Part shown: piece after piece, positions 17,141-26,421 of the stretch | How positions within the stretch are numbered: position 1 is the stretch's first letter | Layout: every line of letters starts with the position of its first letter | Assembly (NCBI GenBank): GCA_009392515.1 | Contig: VFGE01000033.1 | Coordinates: 1-58,656, forward strand | Source of the DNA: SAR202 cluster bacterium | GTDB taxonomy: Bacteria; Chloroflexota; Dehalococcoidia; Lucifugimonadales; UBA6952 | Reading direction: 5' to 3' | DNA: 58,656 nucleotides | Translations under genes and position numbers: made by a program | The notes under the pieces: model-generated | The model's input: only the letters and a program-made list of their open reading frames with translations | What the model was told of the DNA's origin: nothing | The model's database searches: none

Positions 17141-17932
17141 CTATTTATTTCTTTTGAGTAAATTAGGAAATAAACTTGGGGTTTTGGATATATATTTGTT
17201 GTATTTAGGTTTAGTATTGATGAGTTCAGATTCTAACATAGATACCCCTGAAATTTTTATCATGATGAATGTTAGTAATAGAGGGCTAATCAAACTTAGA
17301 TATCCATATTCAGAAGAGAGTCCAATAATTCCAATGCCAAACCACAATACTATTTCTCCAAGATAGTTAGGATGTCTAGAATATTTCCATAATCCGGTAT
17401 CCAAAACAGTTTCTTTATTAGTTGATGATGAGTGGTTTTTCTTAAAAATATACATCTGAGCATCAGCTATACCTTCAGTTAGCAGCCCTGTGAAGAAAAT
17501 AGAAACTCCAATAAAATCAATTATAGTTAATGAAGAAGGATTGTTATCACTAAATATAACTATCATAGGTAAAGAAATGATACACATTATGCCGCCTTGT
17601 AAGAGAAATACTTTAAAGTAGCTTGTAAGCCAATATATATCCCCAGCATTTTGTCTAAATTTTTGATATCTCCAATCCTCAGGTTTGTTAGCATTTCTTA
17701 TAGCTAAATATCCTGAGAGTCTTGCTCCCCATATAGTTACGACTATAAGAATTAATAATTGACGAATAGAATTAATTTCAAAGTAAAGTGAATTTGTTAT
17801 TGCTATAACTATAAAACCTAGTCCCCATACAATATCAACAATAGATGAATCTTTAAGATAAATACTAATTATCCATGCTAGGGTAACTACTGTTAGACCA
17901 GTTACTGCAGTAACTGTAATACTTTCCATCAT
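17141..17932 (-). CDS. DUF1295 membrane protein, steroid-reductase/methyltransferase-like
   Basis: This 263-residue protein with about six or seven membrane segments belongs to the DUF1295 branch of the steroid 5-alpha-reductase/isoprenylcysteine methyltransferase superfamily. The diagnostic cofactor-binding segment WKYSRHPNYLGEIVLWFG lies near residues 187-204. A WGARLSGYLAIRN motif lies near 68-80. It probably modifies a lipid, but whether by reduction or methylation is not known. It is monocistronic as far as can be seen. Two consecutive ATG codons open the frame, and neither has a clear ribosome-binding site. Confidence 0.85.
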   Translation of the reverse strand: MMESITVTAVTGLTVVTLAWIISIYLKDSSIVDIVWGLGFIVIAITNSLYFEINSIRQLLILIVVTIWGARLSGYLAIRNANKPEDWRYQKFRQNAGDIYWLTSYFKVFLLQGGIMCIISLPMIVIFSDNNPSSLTIIDFIGVSIFFTGLLTEGIADAQMYIFKKNHSSSTNKETVLDTGLWKYSRHPNYLGEIVLWFGIGIIGLSSEYGYLSLISPLLLTFIMIKISGVSMLESELINTKPKYNKYISKTPSLFPNLLKRNK

Positions 17933-18040
17933 GTCTATACCATTATATTGTTGTTTTAATATTAGAAATTGATAATAATTTTATTTACAATATTATTGTA
18001 TCAATTTATTAGTAATTAAATAAAGAGGAAGAGGTAAATC

Positions 18041-18328
18041 ATGGCAACTTATTTAGTGGGGGATGTTCGTGTGCGCGAGCCTGATAAATACAAAGAATAC
18101 CTGGTCGAAGTTCCAAAAATTGCTGCAAAACATGGGGGTAAATATTTGGTTCGAGGTGGAGAACTTACTTTAAATGAAGGGGATTGGGCACCAACAAGAA
18201 TGGTAATAATTGAATTTCCTACAAGAAAAGATGCTATGAATTTTTATGAAGGAGCTGAATATGCTCCCTGGAAAAAAATTAGAAATATGTATGCGGATTC
18301 TGATCTTGTTTTTGTAGATGGCGTGTAA
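18041..18328 (+). CDS. DUF1330 family protein
   Basis: This 95-residue dimeric alpha/beta-barrel (ferredoxin-like) protein of the DUF1330 family is full length. Family marks are the start TYLVGDVRVREPDKYKEYL, KHGGKYLVRGGE near residues 32-43, and the MVIIEFPTRKDAMNFYEG segment near 56-73. Homologues are small cytoplasmic proteins without a proven reaction. A good AGAGGAAGAGG site precedes the ATG. The gene is followed by about 130 AT-rich bases without a recognisable signal. Confidence 0.88.
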   Translation: MATYLVGDVRVREPDKYKEYLVEVPKIAAKHGGKYLVRGGELTLNEGDWAPTRMVIIEFPTRKDAMNFYEGAEYAPWKKIRNMYADSDLVFVDGV

Positions 18329-18460
18329 TATTACACATCATGATTTTAAATTCATATTTCCCATCTAGCTTGTTTCATTACAAAATGGTATTTTAATTGA
18401 ACAATTGTTTTAAATTTATTAAAAGAGTATTTAAATATAAAAAATCATAGGAAGGTAAAT

Positions 18461-19252
18461 ATGGACGCTGGAAATTTATTAGGTTTCATGTTTGTTCCAG
18501 GTGCTATTGGTGTTGTGGGTGCTTTAGCTGCAGCAGCTTGGAGGGTCCAAAGCGCAACCTCAGCTAGAAAAGATGTTGAAATTAATCGGTTAAAACAACA
18601 ACTTGAAGACCTTCGGGCTATTAGTGAGGAACGAGTAAAATTGGCTTCTGAGCAATCAAAAGCTGCCGAGCAAAGACTTCAAGAACAACTAAATCAAGAG
18701 GTTGTTAGAGAAGAGCAAGTTGTTGAAGAACGGAAACGTTCAGCAATATCGGAAGGATGGAGATTAGGAATTTCTATTTTTGCTGGAGCGTTATTAATTG
18801 GGAATATAATGTTTTTCGGTAGTTTAATATTTGGTTCAGGAGTGTCATTTGAAGCTACTTCTACTGAAACCAGTCAAATTAGTGATTCCGGAGAAGAAAT
18901 AGGGAAAGGTATCTCTATTGTCTCTCCAGCTGAAGGAACAGAAGGTTTAGGTAGAGTTGCTGTTCTTGTAGCTAGTTTTAATATTTATGTCATGAGTAAT
19001 TTAGTCGTACTTCTTGGAATAGTTTTGGCCGGAGTGATGATATTTTTGGCTTATAAAAAGACTCCAGAAGTTGAAGCAGAAACTCTTGATTTACTAGCTG
19101 CTAGCAGCCCAAAGAAATCGCGTTTTTCTTTGCCATTCGGTGGTAAAAAAGATGATTCCAAACCTGTTGCTGAACAAACTTCGACTTCTGATCCTGCTCC
19201 TGTTGTTGAACCCACACCGACTACAACAGAACAAGAAAAATCAGAAAATTAA
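18461..19252 (+). CDS. Coiled-coil membrane protein of unknown function
   Basis: I do not recognise this 263-residue protein. It has a membrane segment at about residues 6-27 and an Ala/Glu/Gln-rich coiled coil at about 38-95. A second membrane segment follows near 105-127, then an extracellular or periplasmic loop with Ser/Thr/Glu and a third membrane segment near 180-200. The cytoplasmic tail ends in a Pro/Thr-rich low-complexity stretch. The architecture suggests a membrane-organising or scaffolding role, but that is inference. An AGGAAGG site lies before the ATG. The flavin oxidoreductase gene follows after 38 bases on the same strand. Confidence 0.75.
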   Translation: MDAGNLLGFMFVPGAIGVVGALAAAAWRVQSATSARKDVEINRLKQQLEDLRAISEERVKLASEQSKAAEQRLQEQLNQEVVREEQVVEERKRSAISEGWRLGISIFAGALLIGNIMFFGSLIFGSGVSFEATSTETSQISDSGEEIGKGISIVSPAEGTEGLGRVAVLVASFNIYVMSNLVVLLGIVLAGVMIFLAYKKTPEVEAETLDLLAASSPKKSRFSLPFGGKKDDSKPVAEQTSTSDPAPVVEPTPTTTEQEKSEN

Positions 19253-19290
19253 AATTATTACATATAAGTAAATATCGTTAATATAATACT

Positions 19291-20517
19291 ATGTTTGATC
19301 ACGATATTATCATCATAGGTTCAGGTGTTTCAGGTTTATCCTGTGCCAAAATTTTGAATGACAATAATAAAAAATTTGTTCTTTATGAATCACAAACTCA
19401 AGTTGGTGGGCGCATGTCCACGGATCTTGTAGGTGAACACAAACTTGATAGAGGGTTTCAAGTTTTTATCAAAGGATATCCTTTATATGAAGGTGTATTT
19501 GATGTTGATCAACTTTCTTTACATTCTTTTCTACCTGGGGCACTAATTCGCCTGAATAATCGTTTTTATAAGGTGGTAGATCCATTTAGAAATATTATTG
19601 AAGGTTTTAAATCCATTTTTACACCTATTGGTTCATTACTAGATAAATTAAAAATATTAAAACTTCGTATAAGTTTGTTGTTAAAAACATCGGGTAATTT
19701 AAAGAACAATATTTCTACATATAATTATTTGAAAAAAAATGGTTTTAGTGAAGAAATGATTAATAATTTCTTTGTTCCTTTTTTTGGTTCAGTTTTATTA
19801 GATAAAGATTTATCTACGGTAAAAAGTACTTTTGAAACGGTATATAAAGCAATGTCTTCAGACAATATATGTTTACCAGAAAATGGTATTGTGGATTTCC
19901 CAAAAAGCATATATAACCAATTGCCAAAAGATCAATTTTGTTTTAATGCAGAAGTGATAGCTATAGACAATCATGTGGTTACATTCGCAGACGGTTCTTC
20001 AACATCTTCTAAATCAATTGTAATCGCAACAGACGCTACCACTGCTTCAAATCTTACTCAATCATTTGAATCTCCACTCTATTGCGGCACTACTTGTTTG
20101 TATTTCGTTACATCTAGTCAATTAATAAAAGAACCGATGATTATCACTAATGCTGGAGAGGGTTTTATAGATACCATATGTTGTTTGACCAATGTGAATC
20201 ATTTGTACTCTTCCCAAAATCTGATATCGGTAAACGTAAATAAAATTATACCTGACATTACGCACGATGAAATTGTTGATTCTATAAAATTAGAACTACG
20301 ATCTTGGTTTCCTAAAATTGATTTTGATTTTATAAAGTTATATGAAATTCCAAATGCACTACCCAAGCATACTCCGTCAGAATTTAATAGAATGAGAAAC
20401 ATACCACAAGGAGAGAATGGTGTGTATTTTTGCGGTGATTATTTATATGGTGCTTCAGTTAATGACGCTATAAAATCTGGTTTAGAAACAGCTGAAATTT
20501 TATTGTCCTTAGATTAG
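19291..20517 (+). CDS. FAD-dependent amine-oxidase-like oxidoreductase
   Basis: This 408-residue flavoprotein of the protoporphyrinogen-oxidase/phytoene-desaturase superfamily opens with the dinucleotide-binding motif DIIIIGSGVSGLSCAKIL (residues 4-21), then ESQTQVGGRMSTD. The C-terminal FAD contact is NGVYFCGDYLYGASVNDAIKSG near 378-399. It is shorter than PPO or carotenoid desaturases. Members of this group with similar length are annotated only as NAD(P)/FAD-dependent oxidoreductases. It ends in a 4-base overlap with the converging luciferase-like gene. The substrate is unknown. Confidence 0.85.
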   Translation: MFDHDIIIIGSGVSGLSCAKILNDNNKKFVLYESQTQVGGRMSTDLVGEHKLDRGFQVFIKGYPLYEGVFDVDQLSLHSFLPGALIRLNNRFYKVVDPFRNIIEGFKSIFTPIGSLLDKLKILKLRISLLLKTSGNLKNNISTYNYLKKNGFSEEMINNFFVPFFGSVLLDKDLSTVKSTFETVYKAMSSDNICLPENGIVDFPKSIYNQLPKDQFCFNAEVIAIDNHVVTFADGSSTSSKSIVIATDATTASNLTQSFESPLYCGTTCLYFVTSSQLIKEPMIITNAGEGFIDTICCLTNVNHLYSSQNLISVNVNKIIPDITHDEIVDSIKLELRSWFPKIDFDFIKLYEIPNALPKHTPSEFNRMRNIPQGENGVYFCGDYLYGASVNDAIKSGLETAEILLSLD

Positions 20518-21551
20518 GGTTTGCATGTATCAATGACAAGTTTTGTCGAATCGATTATTGGTCTTGCTGCAACTACTCTTACTATAGCAGTATCTAATCC
20601 TTCAGATAGTTTTATAAAATGGTCTTTTGCTCCATCTGGTGCCCCGAAATATCCAACTTTGAGAGCCAATTCATCAGGGAAACTATCTATAAGTTTATCT
20701 TGACTTGCTCCTTCTGATCGCATTGTATCTAATTTATTCAATTCTTCAGCAAAACCCATACGTTCAAAATGTCCTCTGTATCCCATTCTTTTTTCTGAAG
20801 GGCTTGCATTTGGACTTCCAAGAGCATACCCTAACATAGATTGAATAAAAGCTTTTCTTGCAAGATCTACATCATTATCAATACACATACGTATATACTG
20901 GACAACTTTTATCTCATCAGGATTTCTGTTATTTTTTTCTGCTTCTGTTTTAATTATCTCTCTGCTCCAGGCAATCTGTTCTGTAGAACACCAATTTAAT
21001 GCAATGCCATCGGCTAATTTTGCCCCAACACCGAGCATTTTAGGTCCTAAGGCGGCAAGATATATTGGTGTAGGATATTCATTTCCAGTACCTAAATTTG
21101 CGTTGTGTAGGCTTACAGTATCACCAGTATAGTTAACTGTTTGATTGTGTACTAATGGTTTAATTATAGAAAGATAATCTGTCATTAAACTCAAGACAGA
21201 AACTTTACTCAATCCTAAAGAATTTCTTGTAGCTTCTCTGTAAACTCCGCCTGAACCAATTCCAAGAATAAATTGTCCATGTGTTCTTTTGGAAATAGTA
21301 GAGGCGGTCATTGCCAAGGCAAATGGACTTCGTAAGTTTACTGGTGAAACGCCGATTCCTGTACTTAAACCAGCATCTGTATGCTCTCTTGTGGCATTCC
21401 ATCTTTCCAAGCATAAAACAAAACTATCATATACTCGATGTTCCGGTGTCCAAATGCTAGTATACCCATATTGTGAAGCATATTTACTCATTTCTAGGTC
21501 TTGGTCATAACTAATTCCTAAGCTAGTATCTAGTCCAATTCCATATTCCAT
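20514..21551 (-). CDS. LLM-class oxidoreductase, F420-reductase-like
   Basis: This 345-residue TIM-barrel protein belongs to the F420-dependent/methylene-H4MPT-reductase-like branch of the luciferase superfamily. Marks are the TGIGVSPVNLRSPFALAMTA segment (about 64-83), HGQFILGIGSGG near 92-103 and PIYLAALGPKMLGVGAKLADG near 161-181, the usual phosphate-binding and cofactor region. It may use F420, which would fit the SCO1664/DUF3090 pair at 50256-51529, but FMN is equally possible. It has a good AGAGG site and lies about 70 bases from the divergent tRNA-Gln. Confidence 0.86.
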   Translation of the reverse strand: MEYGIGLDTSLGISYDQDLEMSKYASQYGYTSIWTPEHRVYDSFVLCLERWNATREHTDAGLSTGIGVSPVNLRSPFALAMTASTISKRTHGQFILGIGSGGVYREATRNSLGLSKVSVLSLMTDYLSIIKPLVHNQTVNYTGDTVSLHNANLGTGNEYPTPIYLAALGPKMLGVGAKLADGIALNWCSTEQIAWSREIIKTEAEKNNRNPDEIKVVQYIRMCIDNDVDLARKAFIQSMLGYALGSPNASPSEKRMGYRGHFERMGFAEELNKLDTMRSEGASQDKLIDSFPDELALKVGYFGAPDGAKDHFIKLSEGLDTAIVRVVAARPIIDSTKLVIDTCKP

Positions 21552-21620
21552 TATTGCCTCTTTTCTATGAATTGTTGAATATCTACATGGTTTTATAGTA
21601 TGGTAGATACTCTGTTCATT

Positions 21621-21689
21621 GCCCGATAGTGTAGCGGTAGCACGTCAGCCTTTGGAGCTGAAATCCCTGGTTCGAATCCAGGTCGGGCA
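21621..21689 (+). tRNA. tRNA-Gln (TTG)
   Basis: Acceptor stem GCCCGAT/GTCGGGC contains one G-T pair. The anticodon stem TCAGC/GCTGA encloses loop CTTTGGA, giving anticodon TTG. The T arm is CCTGG-TTCGAAT-CCAGG. The discriminator is A and no CCA is encoded. The D loop is short. A weak promoter (TTGAAT at 21575-21580, TATGGT at 21599-21604) lies upstream. Confidence 0.92.
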
Positions 21690-21694
21690 GCATT

Positions 21695-21883
21695 TTAACT
21701 CTCGATACAGTTTAAACGCTGTAATAAGTCTTCAGCCCACAATTCAAGTAAATGCCACATATCCTTTCCGCAGTGAGGACATTCTGTGTCACCAAATCTT
21801 AAGCGTGTAGCACAATTATTACAACTAAATGTTTCAGAAATTTTGTTTACAATTATCATTGAATGATTTGAGGATTTTTCCAT
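21695..21883 (-). CDS. Small zinc-ribbon protein, 62 aa
   Basis: This short protein has one zinc ribbon, CNNC...CPHC, at about residues 21-39, followed by a Trp/Leu-rich amphipathic helix (WHLLELWAEDLLQRL). Its function is not known. It ends 6 bases from the 3' end of tRNA-Gln and lies downstream of a second small zinc protein on the same strand. The two-Cys-pair layout and the company of a sister gene support a real gene despite the length. Confidence 0.6.
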   Translation of the reverse strand: MEKSSNHSMIIVNKISETFSCNNCATRLRFGDTECPHCGKDMWHLLELWAEDLLQRLNCIES

Positions 21884-21917
21884 GTTTCTATTATCTAGAT
21901 TTATGATTTTAGGGGTT

Positions 21918-22148
21918 TTATAAATTCATGTAGTCGCTTGCAGGAAGTGTGTCAAGTTCTTCTTCTCTCGATTCATTTCTTCCAGTAATCTCTCGATATT
22001 CTGTGACATCTTGATTGCACGATGGACAAAATATAGTTTCCGACGATGTTAACATCATGTTTTCTTTTTTTACCGAAATTGTTTCTATTTTTGCCCTACA
22101 TTCGTTTTTAGAGCAAAATATATTAATTTCTATTTCATCTCCAGCCAT
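21918..22148 (-). CDS. Small zinc-binding protein, 76 aa
   Basis: This short acidic protein has two cysteine pairs, CSKNEC near residues 12-17 and CPSC near 41-44, which can bind one zinc. The C-terminus is acidic and unstructured (REEELDTLPASDYMNL). The family was not recognised. An AGGTGG site precedes the ATG. It precedes the other small zinc-ribbon gene by 34 bases on the same strand and is divergent from nadK, with about 155 AT-rich bases between them. Confidence 0.62.
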   Translation of the reverse strand: MAGDEIEINIFCSKNECRAKIETISVKKENMMLTSSETIFCPSCNQDVTEYREITGRNESREEELDTLPASDYMNL

Positions 22149-22303
22149 TTTGCCACCTAAAGATAAGTTAATTTATATAAACACTTACTTAATATACCAA
22201 AATATAAAAAACTTAACATCTGAAAAGGTCATTCATTTAATATCTGATTTACATATAAATAGTAATCAAATGAGTTTAATGTTACTATTTATTTGGAGTT
22301 AAT

Positions 22304-23137
22304 ATGAAAAATATTGGTGTTGTTTACAATAATTTAATACAAGGTACTAAAGAGGTAGCAAGAGATTTGAGTGAAAAATTTCAGTCAAAGTCTATAGGTT
22401 TCGTTTGTGATTTGGAAAATCTACCTGCAAATTCTGATGTAAATGTTTTGATAGTTGTAGGTGGAGATGGAACAATATTAGCAGCTGCGCATAAGGTATA
22501 TAACTCAGAAACATCTATTTTAGGTGTTAATATGGGGACCTTGGGTTTCATGACTGAACTTAATGTCGAAGAGGCACTTTTAAATATTAACGACGAATTT
22601 ATAGACCATACCCATATTGAAGAACGAAGTATGGTAGAGGCTGCAATAGTTCATTTCTCTGAAGACACTTCATCTAATTTTACCTTTCTTGCACTAAATG
22701 AAATAGTGGTAGGGAGTGGATCTGTTGCAAAGATGGCCCGAATTGAAGTTAAAGTAGACGGTCAATGGCTAACTGAATATAGGTCTGATTCCGTTATTGT
22801 TTCTACAGCGACAGGCAGCACAGGGTATTCATTATCAGCCGGCGGTCCAATATTGTATCCAACCTCTTCTGATATATTATTACAACCTGTTGCAGCTCAT
22901 TTGGGTTTTGGTAGCGGTTTGGTTTTACCATCAAATAGTTTAGTTGAACTTAAAGTCATTTCAAATGGTTCTGCAGCAATTAGTGCTGATGGTATTGTTA
23001 CGAATAAACTTACAAAAAACGATAAAGTTTTAGTTAAATTGAGTGATAAAAAAGTTAAATTTTTGCGCCGAAGCAAATCTTTTCATAGTTATCGCAATAT
23101 TATGAAATTTTTTGGTATGAATGATTCATCAAATTAG
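22304..23137 (+). CDS. nadK: NAD kinase
   Basis: This 277-residue NAD kinase makes NADP from NAD and ATP or polyphosphate. All family motifs are present: VVGGDGTILAAA near residues 51-62, NMGTLGFMTEL near 75-85, LALNEIVVG near 128-136, and the substrate-binding STATGSTGYSLSAGGPILYP near 166-185. A GGAG ribosome-binding site precedes the ATG. The Nudix gene starts 13 bases after its stop, so the pair is probably one unit linked to nicotinamide-nucleotide turnover. Confidence 0.95.
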   Translation: MKNIGVVYNNLIQGTKEVARDLSEKFQSKSIGFVCDLENLPANSDVNVLIVVGGDGTILAAAHKVYNSETSILGVNMGTLGFMTELNVEEALLNINDEFIDHTHIEERSMVEAAIVHFSEDTSSNFTFLALNEIVVGSGSVAKMARIEVKVDGQWLTEYRSDSVIVSTATGSTGYSLSAGGPILYPTSSDILLQPVAAHLGFGSGLVLPSNSLVELKVISNGSAAISADGIVTNKLTKNDKVLVKLSDKKVKFLRRSKSFHSYRNIMKFFGMNDSSN

Positions 23138-23150
23138 ATTGGGGTAGATT

Positions 23151-23690
23151 TTGGATGAGAAAACCATATCTAGTAAATTGATTTATGATGGTGAAGTTAT
23201 CAAAATGAAAGTTGATACTGTTAAATTAACTAACGGTATCATTACCACACGAGAGATAATAAATCACAATGGTTCTGTAGCTATAGTTGCTCTTGATAAT
23301 GATAAAGTCTCACTACTTATGGTGAGACAATATCGAAAAGCGGTTGAAGAAGCAATATTAGAAGTTCCTTCTGGAACTTTGGAGTTAGATGAAGATCCTT
23401 TGGATTGCGCTTATAGAGAACTGGAAGAAGAAACAGGCTACATTGCAAAACATATGGAAAAAATTGGTTCTATTATGATAAGTCCTGGTTTTCTAAACGA
23501 AAAAACAGATATATATTTTGCAAAGGATTTAACATTTAGCAATATCAATCTAGATGAAGATGAGATTTTGCTGGTAGAAAAATATTCTATTAAAGAAATA
23601 CTTGAACTGATAAATAGAGAAATTGTAACTGATGCTATGACTATTGCTGCAATGCATTATGCTATTCAGAAGGGCAAAATTTCTATATAA
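23151..23690 (+). CDS. Nudix hydrolase, ADP-ribose pyrophosphatase type
   Basis: This 179-residue Nudix enzyme of the NudF/ADP-ribose pyrophosphatase class cleaves ADP-ribose and similar nucleotide sugars. The Nudix box reads GTLELDEDPLDCAYRELEEETGY (about residues 76-98) with all catalytic Glu/Arg residues. The preceding VRQYRKAVEEAILEVP is typical for this class. The start is a TTG at 23151 after a GGGG site; the first ATG would cut off the usual N-terminal strand. It follows nadK by 13 bases, consistent with recycling of ADP-ribose from NAD breakdown. Confidence 0.9.
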   Translation: MDEKTISSKLIYDGEVIKMKVDTVKLTNGIITTREIINHNGSVAIVALDNDKVSLLMVRQYRKAVEEAILEVPSGTLELDEDPLDCAYRELEEETGYIAKHMEKIGSIMISPGFLNEKTDIYFAKDLTFSNINLDEDEILLVEKYSIKEILELINREIVTDAMTIAAMHYAIQKGKISI

Positions 23691-23764
23691 GATTTTTATT
23701 TTTCATGTTAGAATAAAGTTAGTGTGTTTTTTGATTAATAAACAAAAGTGATCTGGAGATTAAT

Positions 23765-25450
23765 ATGGCAGTATATCAACACGATGTTTTAGTAGTGGGA
23801 GCTGGTCTTGCTGGTATGAGAGCTACCTTAGCTGCTCAAGAAGCTGGTGCAGATGTAGCAATGATTACTAAAGTCCATCCTGTACGTAGTCATTCTAATG
23901 CAGCTCAAGGCGGTATAAATGCTGCCCTTGAGAGTCGTGGTGATGATTGGGATGACCATGCATATAACACTGTGAAGGGTAGTGATTATCTAGGAGACCA
24001 AGATGCAATAGAAATTATGTGTCAAGAAGCTGGACCTGCAGTTGTTGAACTTGAACATATGGGTGTTGTATTTAATCGAGATGAAAACGGGCGATTAGGT
24101 ACTAGGCATTTTGGTGGACAGGAAGTGGCACGAACATTTTTTGTAGCAGATATTACTGGGCAGGCTCTTTTGCATGCCTTATATGAACAAATTATGAAAT
24201 ATAATCCACGTGTGTATGAAGAATGGTTTGTAACCTCTCTTGTAGTTGAAGATGGTAAATGTTGTGGAGTAGTAGCTTTAGAGCTAATGACAGGGCAAAT
24301 ACATCTAATAAAAGCTAAGGCAGTAATACTAGCTACTGGAGGTACAGGAAGATGTTTTGAACCTAGCACAAATGGCCTCGTAGTTACTGCTGATGGTCAA
24401 GGTTTGGCTTATCAAGTAGGAGTTCCTCTTATGGATATGGAAATGGTTCAATATCATCCTACTACACTCAAAGGTAATGGGGTATTAATGACAGAGGGTG
24501 CTCGAGGAGAAGGCGGTTATCTTCTTAATTCCGAAGGTGAAAGATTCATGAAGACATATGCTCCAAATTTTATGGAGCTTGCTTCGAGAGATGTAGTTTC
24601 AAGATCTGAACAAACTGAAATTAATGAAGGTAGAGGAATTGATGGTTGTGTTCTTCTTGATTTGAGACACCTAGGTCGAGAATTGATTGAAACAAAACTT
24701 GCATATATTAATGAAGTTGCAATGGATTTTGCTAATGTAAATTTGGCTGAAGAACCATGTCCGATACGACCAGGTAATCATTACGAAATGGGAGGAATAA
24801 AAACTGATGTCCATGGTGTAACTAGTATGCCTGGATTGTATGCAGCCGGAGAATGTGCGAATGTTAGCGTTCATGGTGGAAATAGACTGGGTGCAAATTC
24901 TTTACTAGATACCGTTGTATTTGGTAAAAGAGCAGGGATCCATGCGGCAGATTATTCTAAACAAATCGAACAAATTAATGTTCCTGACTCTATAGTTTCT
25001 CTAGACGAAGGCAGAATTAAATCCTTTTTTGATAAAAAAGATAATACAGATACTCCAGCAACGATTAGATTAGCCATGGGGCAAGCTATGAACGAAGGAG
25101 TTGCAGTTTTTAGAGATGAAGAAGGAATGCAAGCAGCATATAAAACTATTTTAGAATTAAAAGATAGATATAAGCGATTAGGTGTTCATGATAGTGGGAA
25201 AATATTTAATACTAACTTATTATTTGCATTTGAATTAGGTTTTATGCTAGATACTGCAGAAACTATTTGTGTAAGTGCTTTGGCTAGAAAAGAAAGTAGG
25301 GGAGCACATTACAGAACTGATATGCCTGAACGTGATGATGAAAATTGGATGAAACATATTTTAGTACAAAATACAGGCGAAGATATGCCTGCAGTAGATT
25401 TCTCTCCAGTTACTATCACTCGTTGGGAACCACAGATTAGGAGTTATTAA
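23765..25450 (+). CDS. sdhA: Succinate dehydrogenase/fumarate reductase flavoprotein subunit
   Basis: This 561-residue catalytic subunit interconverts succinate and fumarate. FAD-binding VVGAGLAGMRATLAAQEAG lies at about 10-28. The covalent-FAD His is in VRSHSNAAQGGINAAL near 41-56. Substrate-site motifs are RHFGGQEVARTFF near 114-126, RPGNHYEMGGIKTD near 336-349 and GECANVSVHGGNRLGANSLLD near 360-380. There is no Tat signal, so the enzyme faces the cytoplasm. It is the first gene of a tight three-gene operon: 1 base to sdhB, then the CCG-type subunit. Direction in vivo is probably oxidation in an aerobe, but sequence does not settle this. Confidence 0.95.
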   Translation: MAVYQHDVLVVGAGLAGMRATLAAQEAGADVAMITKVHPVRSHSNAAQGGINAALESRGDDWDDHAYNTVKGSDYLGDQDAIEIMCQEAGPAVVELEHMGVVFNRDENGRLGTRHFGGQEVARTFFVADITGQALLHALYEQIMKYNPRVYEEWFVTSLVVEDGKCCGVVALELMTGQIHLIKAKAVILATGGTGRCFEPSTNGLVVTADGQGLAYQVGVPLMDMEMVQYHPTTLKGNGVLMTEGARGEGGYLLNSEGERFMKTYAPNFMELASRDVVSRSEQTEINEGRGIDGCVLLDLRHLGRELIETKLAYINEVAMDFANVNLAEEPCPIRPGNHYEMGGIKTDVHGVTSMPGLYAAGECANVSVHGGNRLGANSLLDTVVFGKRAGIHAADYSKQIEQINVPDSIVSLDEGRIKSFFDKKDNTDTPATIRLAMGQAMNEGVAVFRDEEGMQAAYKTILELKDRYKRLGVHDSGKIFNTNLLFAFELGFMLDTAETICVSALARKESRGAHYRTDMPERDDENWMKHILVQNTGEDMPAVDFSPVTITRWEPQIRSY

Positions 25451-25451
25451 T

Positions 25452-26420
25452 ATGAAAGTAAAATTAGATGTTGGTCGTTTTAATCCTGAATCTGAAGGAG
25501 ATAAAAGTTTTCGACAGGAATTTGATTTAGAAGTAGAAGAATATTACACCGTTTTAGATGCTTTAATGCAAGTTAGAGATTATGAAGATCCTTCCCTTGC
25601 TATGAGATGTTCATGTAGAGCTTCTATTTGTGGATCTTGTGCGATGAAAATTAATGGGACATCTGGTTTAGGGTGTAACACAAAAATTGTGGACGTTATA
25701 AAGAAAGATGGTTCGGTAAAAGTCGACCCTGCTGGTAATTTACCAGTAGTGAAAGATTTAGTAGTAGATATGCAACCTTTTTGGAGTAAGGTTCGAGAGA
25801 TAAAACCTTTTTTACAAACTAAAGGTCCTGAACCTGAAGATGAATATATTGCACCACAACAAGCTATGCTAGATTTAGTAAAACCGGTTGGTTGTATAAT
25901 GTGTGGAGCATGTGTTTCTGATTGTACAGTTCTTGAAGTTGATAGTAATTTTATAGGTCCTGCAGCATTAGCAAAAGCTTCACGTTTTATAGACGATCCT
26001 CGTGATGAAATGAATTCAGAACGCTTTGCTCAACTTAATCAATATACAGGCGTATGGGATTGTACAAGATGTATGGCTTGTGTTCAAGTATGTCCGAAGG
26101 GTGTTGCTCCTATGGATCGCATAATGTCTATTAGAGACCAAATAATAAATGCTGGAATAAAGAATACTAATGGTGCAAGGCATGCTGAAGGATTTGCATC
26201 TATTGTGAAAAAATATGGGACATTGGATGAAACTCAGTTAGTTATTAAAACATTTGGTGTCTTCAATCCTATTGTTGCATTAAAGAACATTAAAGCATTA
26301 TTTGGTTTATTGCCTGTTGCTTTTAGAGCATTGAGAAAAAATAAACTACCACCGGTATTCCATCATAAGATTGCTGGAGTTTCATACATAAAAAATATAT
26401 TTAAGAAATTGGGTGCATAA
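25452..26420 (+). CDS. sdhB: Succinate dehydrogenase iron-sulfur subunit, extended
   Basis: This 322-residue electron-transfer subunit is longer than the usual 230-260. The plant-type 2Fe-2S site is RCSCRASICGSCAMKI near residues 53-68, with a later Cys at 75. Ferredoxin-type clusters are bound by CIMCGACVSDC near 149-159 and CTRCMACVQVCPKG near 204-217. About 90 extra residues follow the last cluster and end in a basic, hydrophobic tail. Such an extension is common in type E complexes that dock on a CCG subunit rather than on a cytochrome b. It lies 1 base after sdhA. Confidence 0.93.
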   Translation: MKVKLDVGRFNPESEGDKSFRQEFDLEVEEYYTVLDALMQVRDYEDPSLAMRCSCRASICGSCAMKINGTSGLGCNTKIVDVIKKDGSVKVDPAGNLPVVKDLVVDMQPFWSKVREIKPFLQTKGPEPEDEYIAPQQAMLDLVKPVGCIMCGACVSDCTVLEVDSNFIGPAALAKASRFIDDPRDEMNSERFAQLNQYTGVWDCTRCMACVQVCPKGVAPMDRIMSIRDQIINAGIKNTNGARHAEGFASIVKKYGTLDETQLVIKTFGVFNPIVALKNIKALFGLLPVAFRALRKNKLPPVFHHKIAGVSYIKNIFKKLGA

Positions 26421-26421
26421 G

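Noticed and set aside
24022-24369. 115-codon open frame antisense to sdhA
   Set aside because: It is a shadow of the highly conserved sdhA sequence, with no start signals or recognisable domain.
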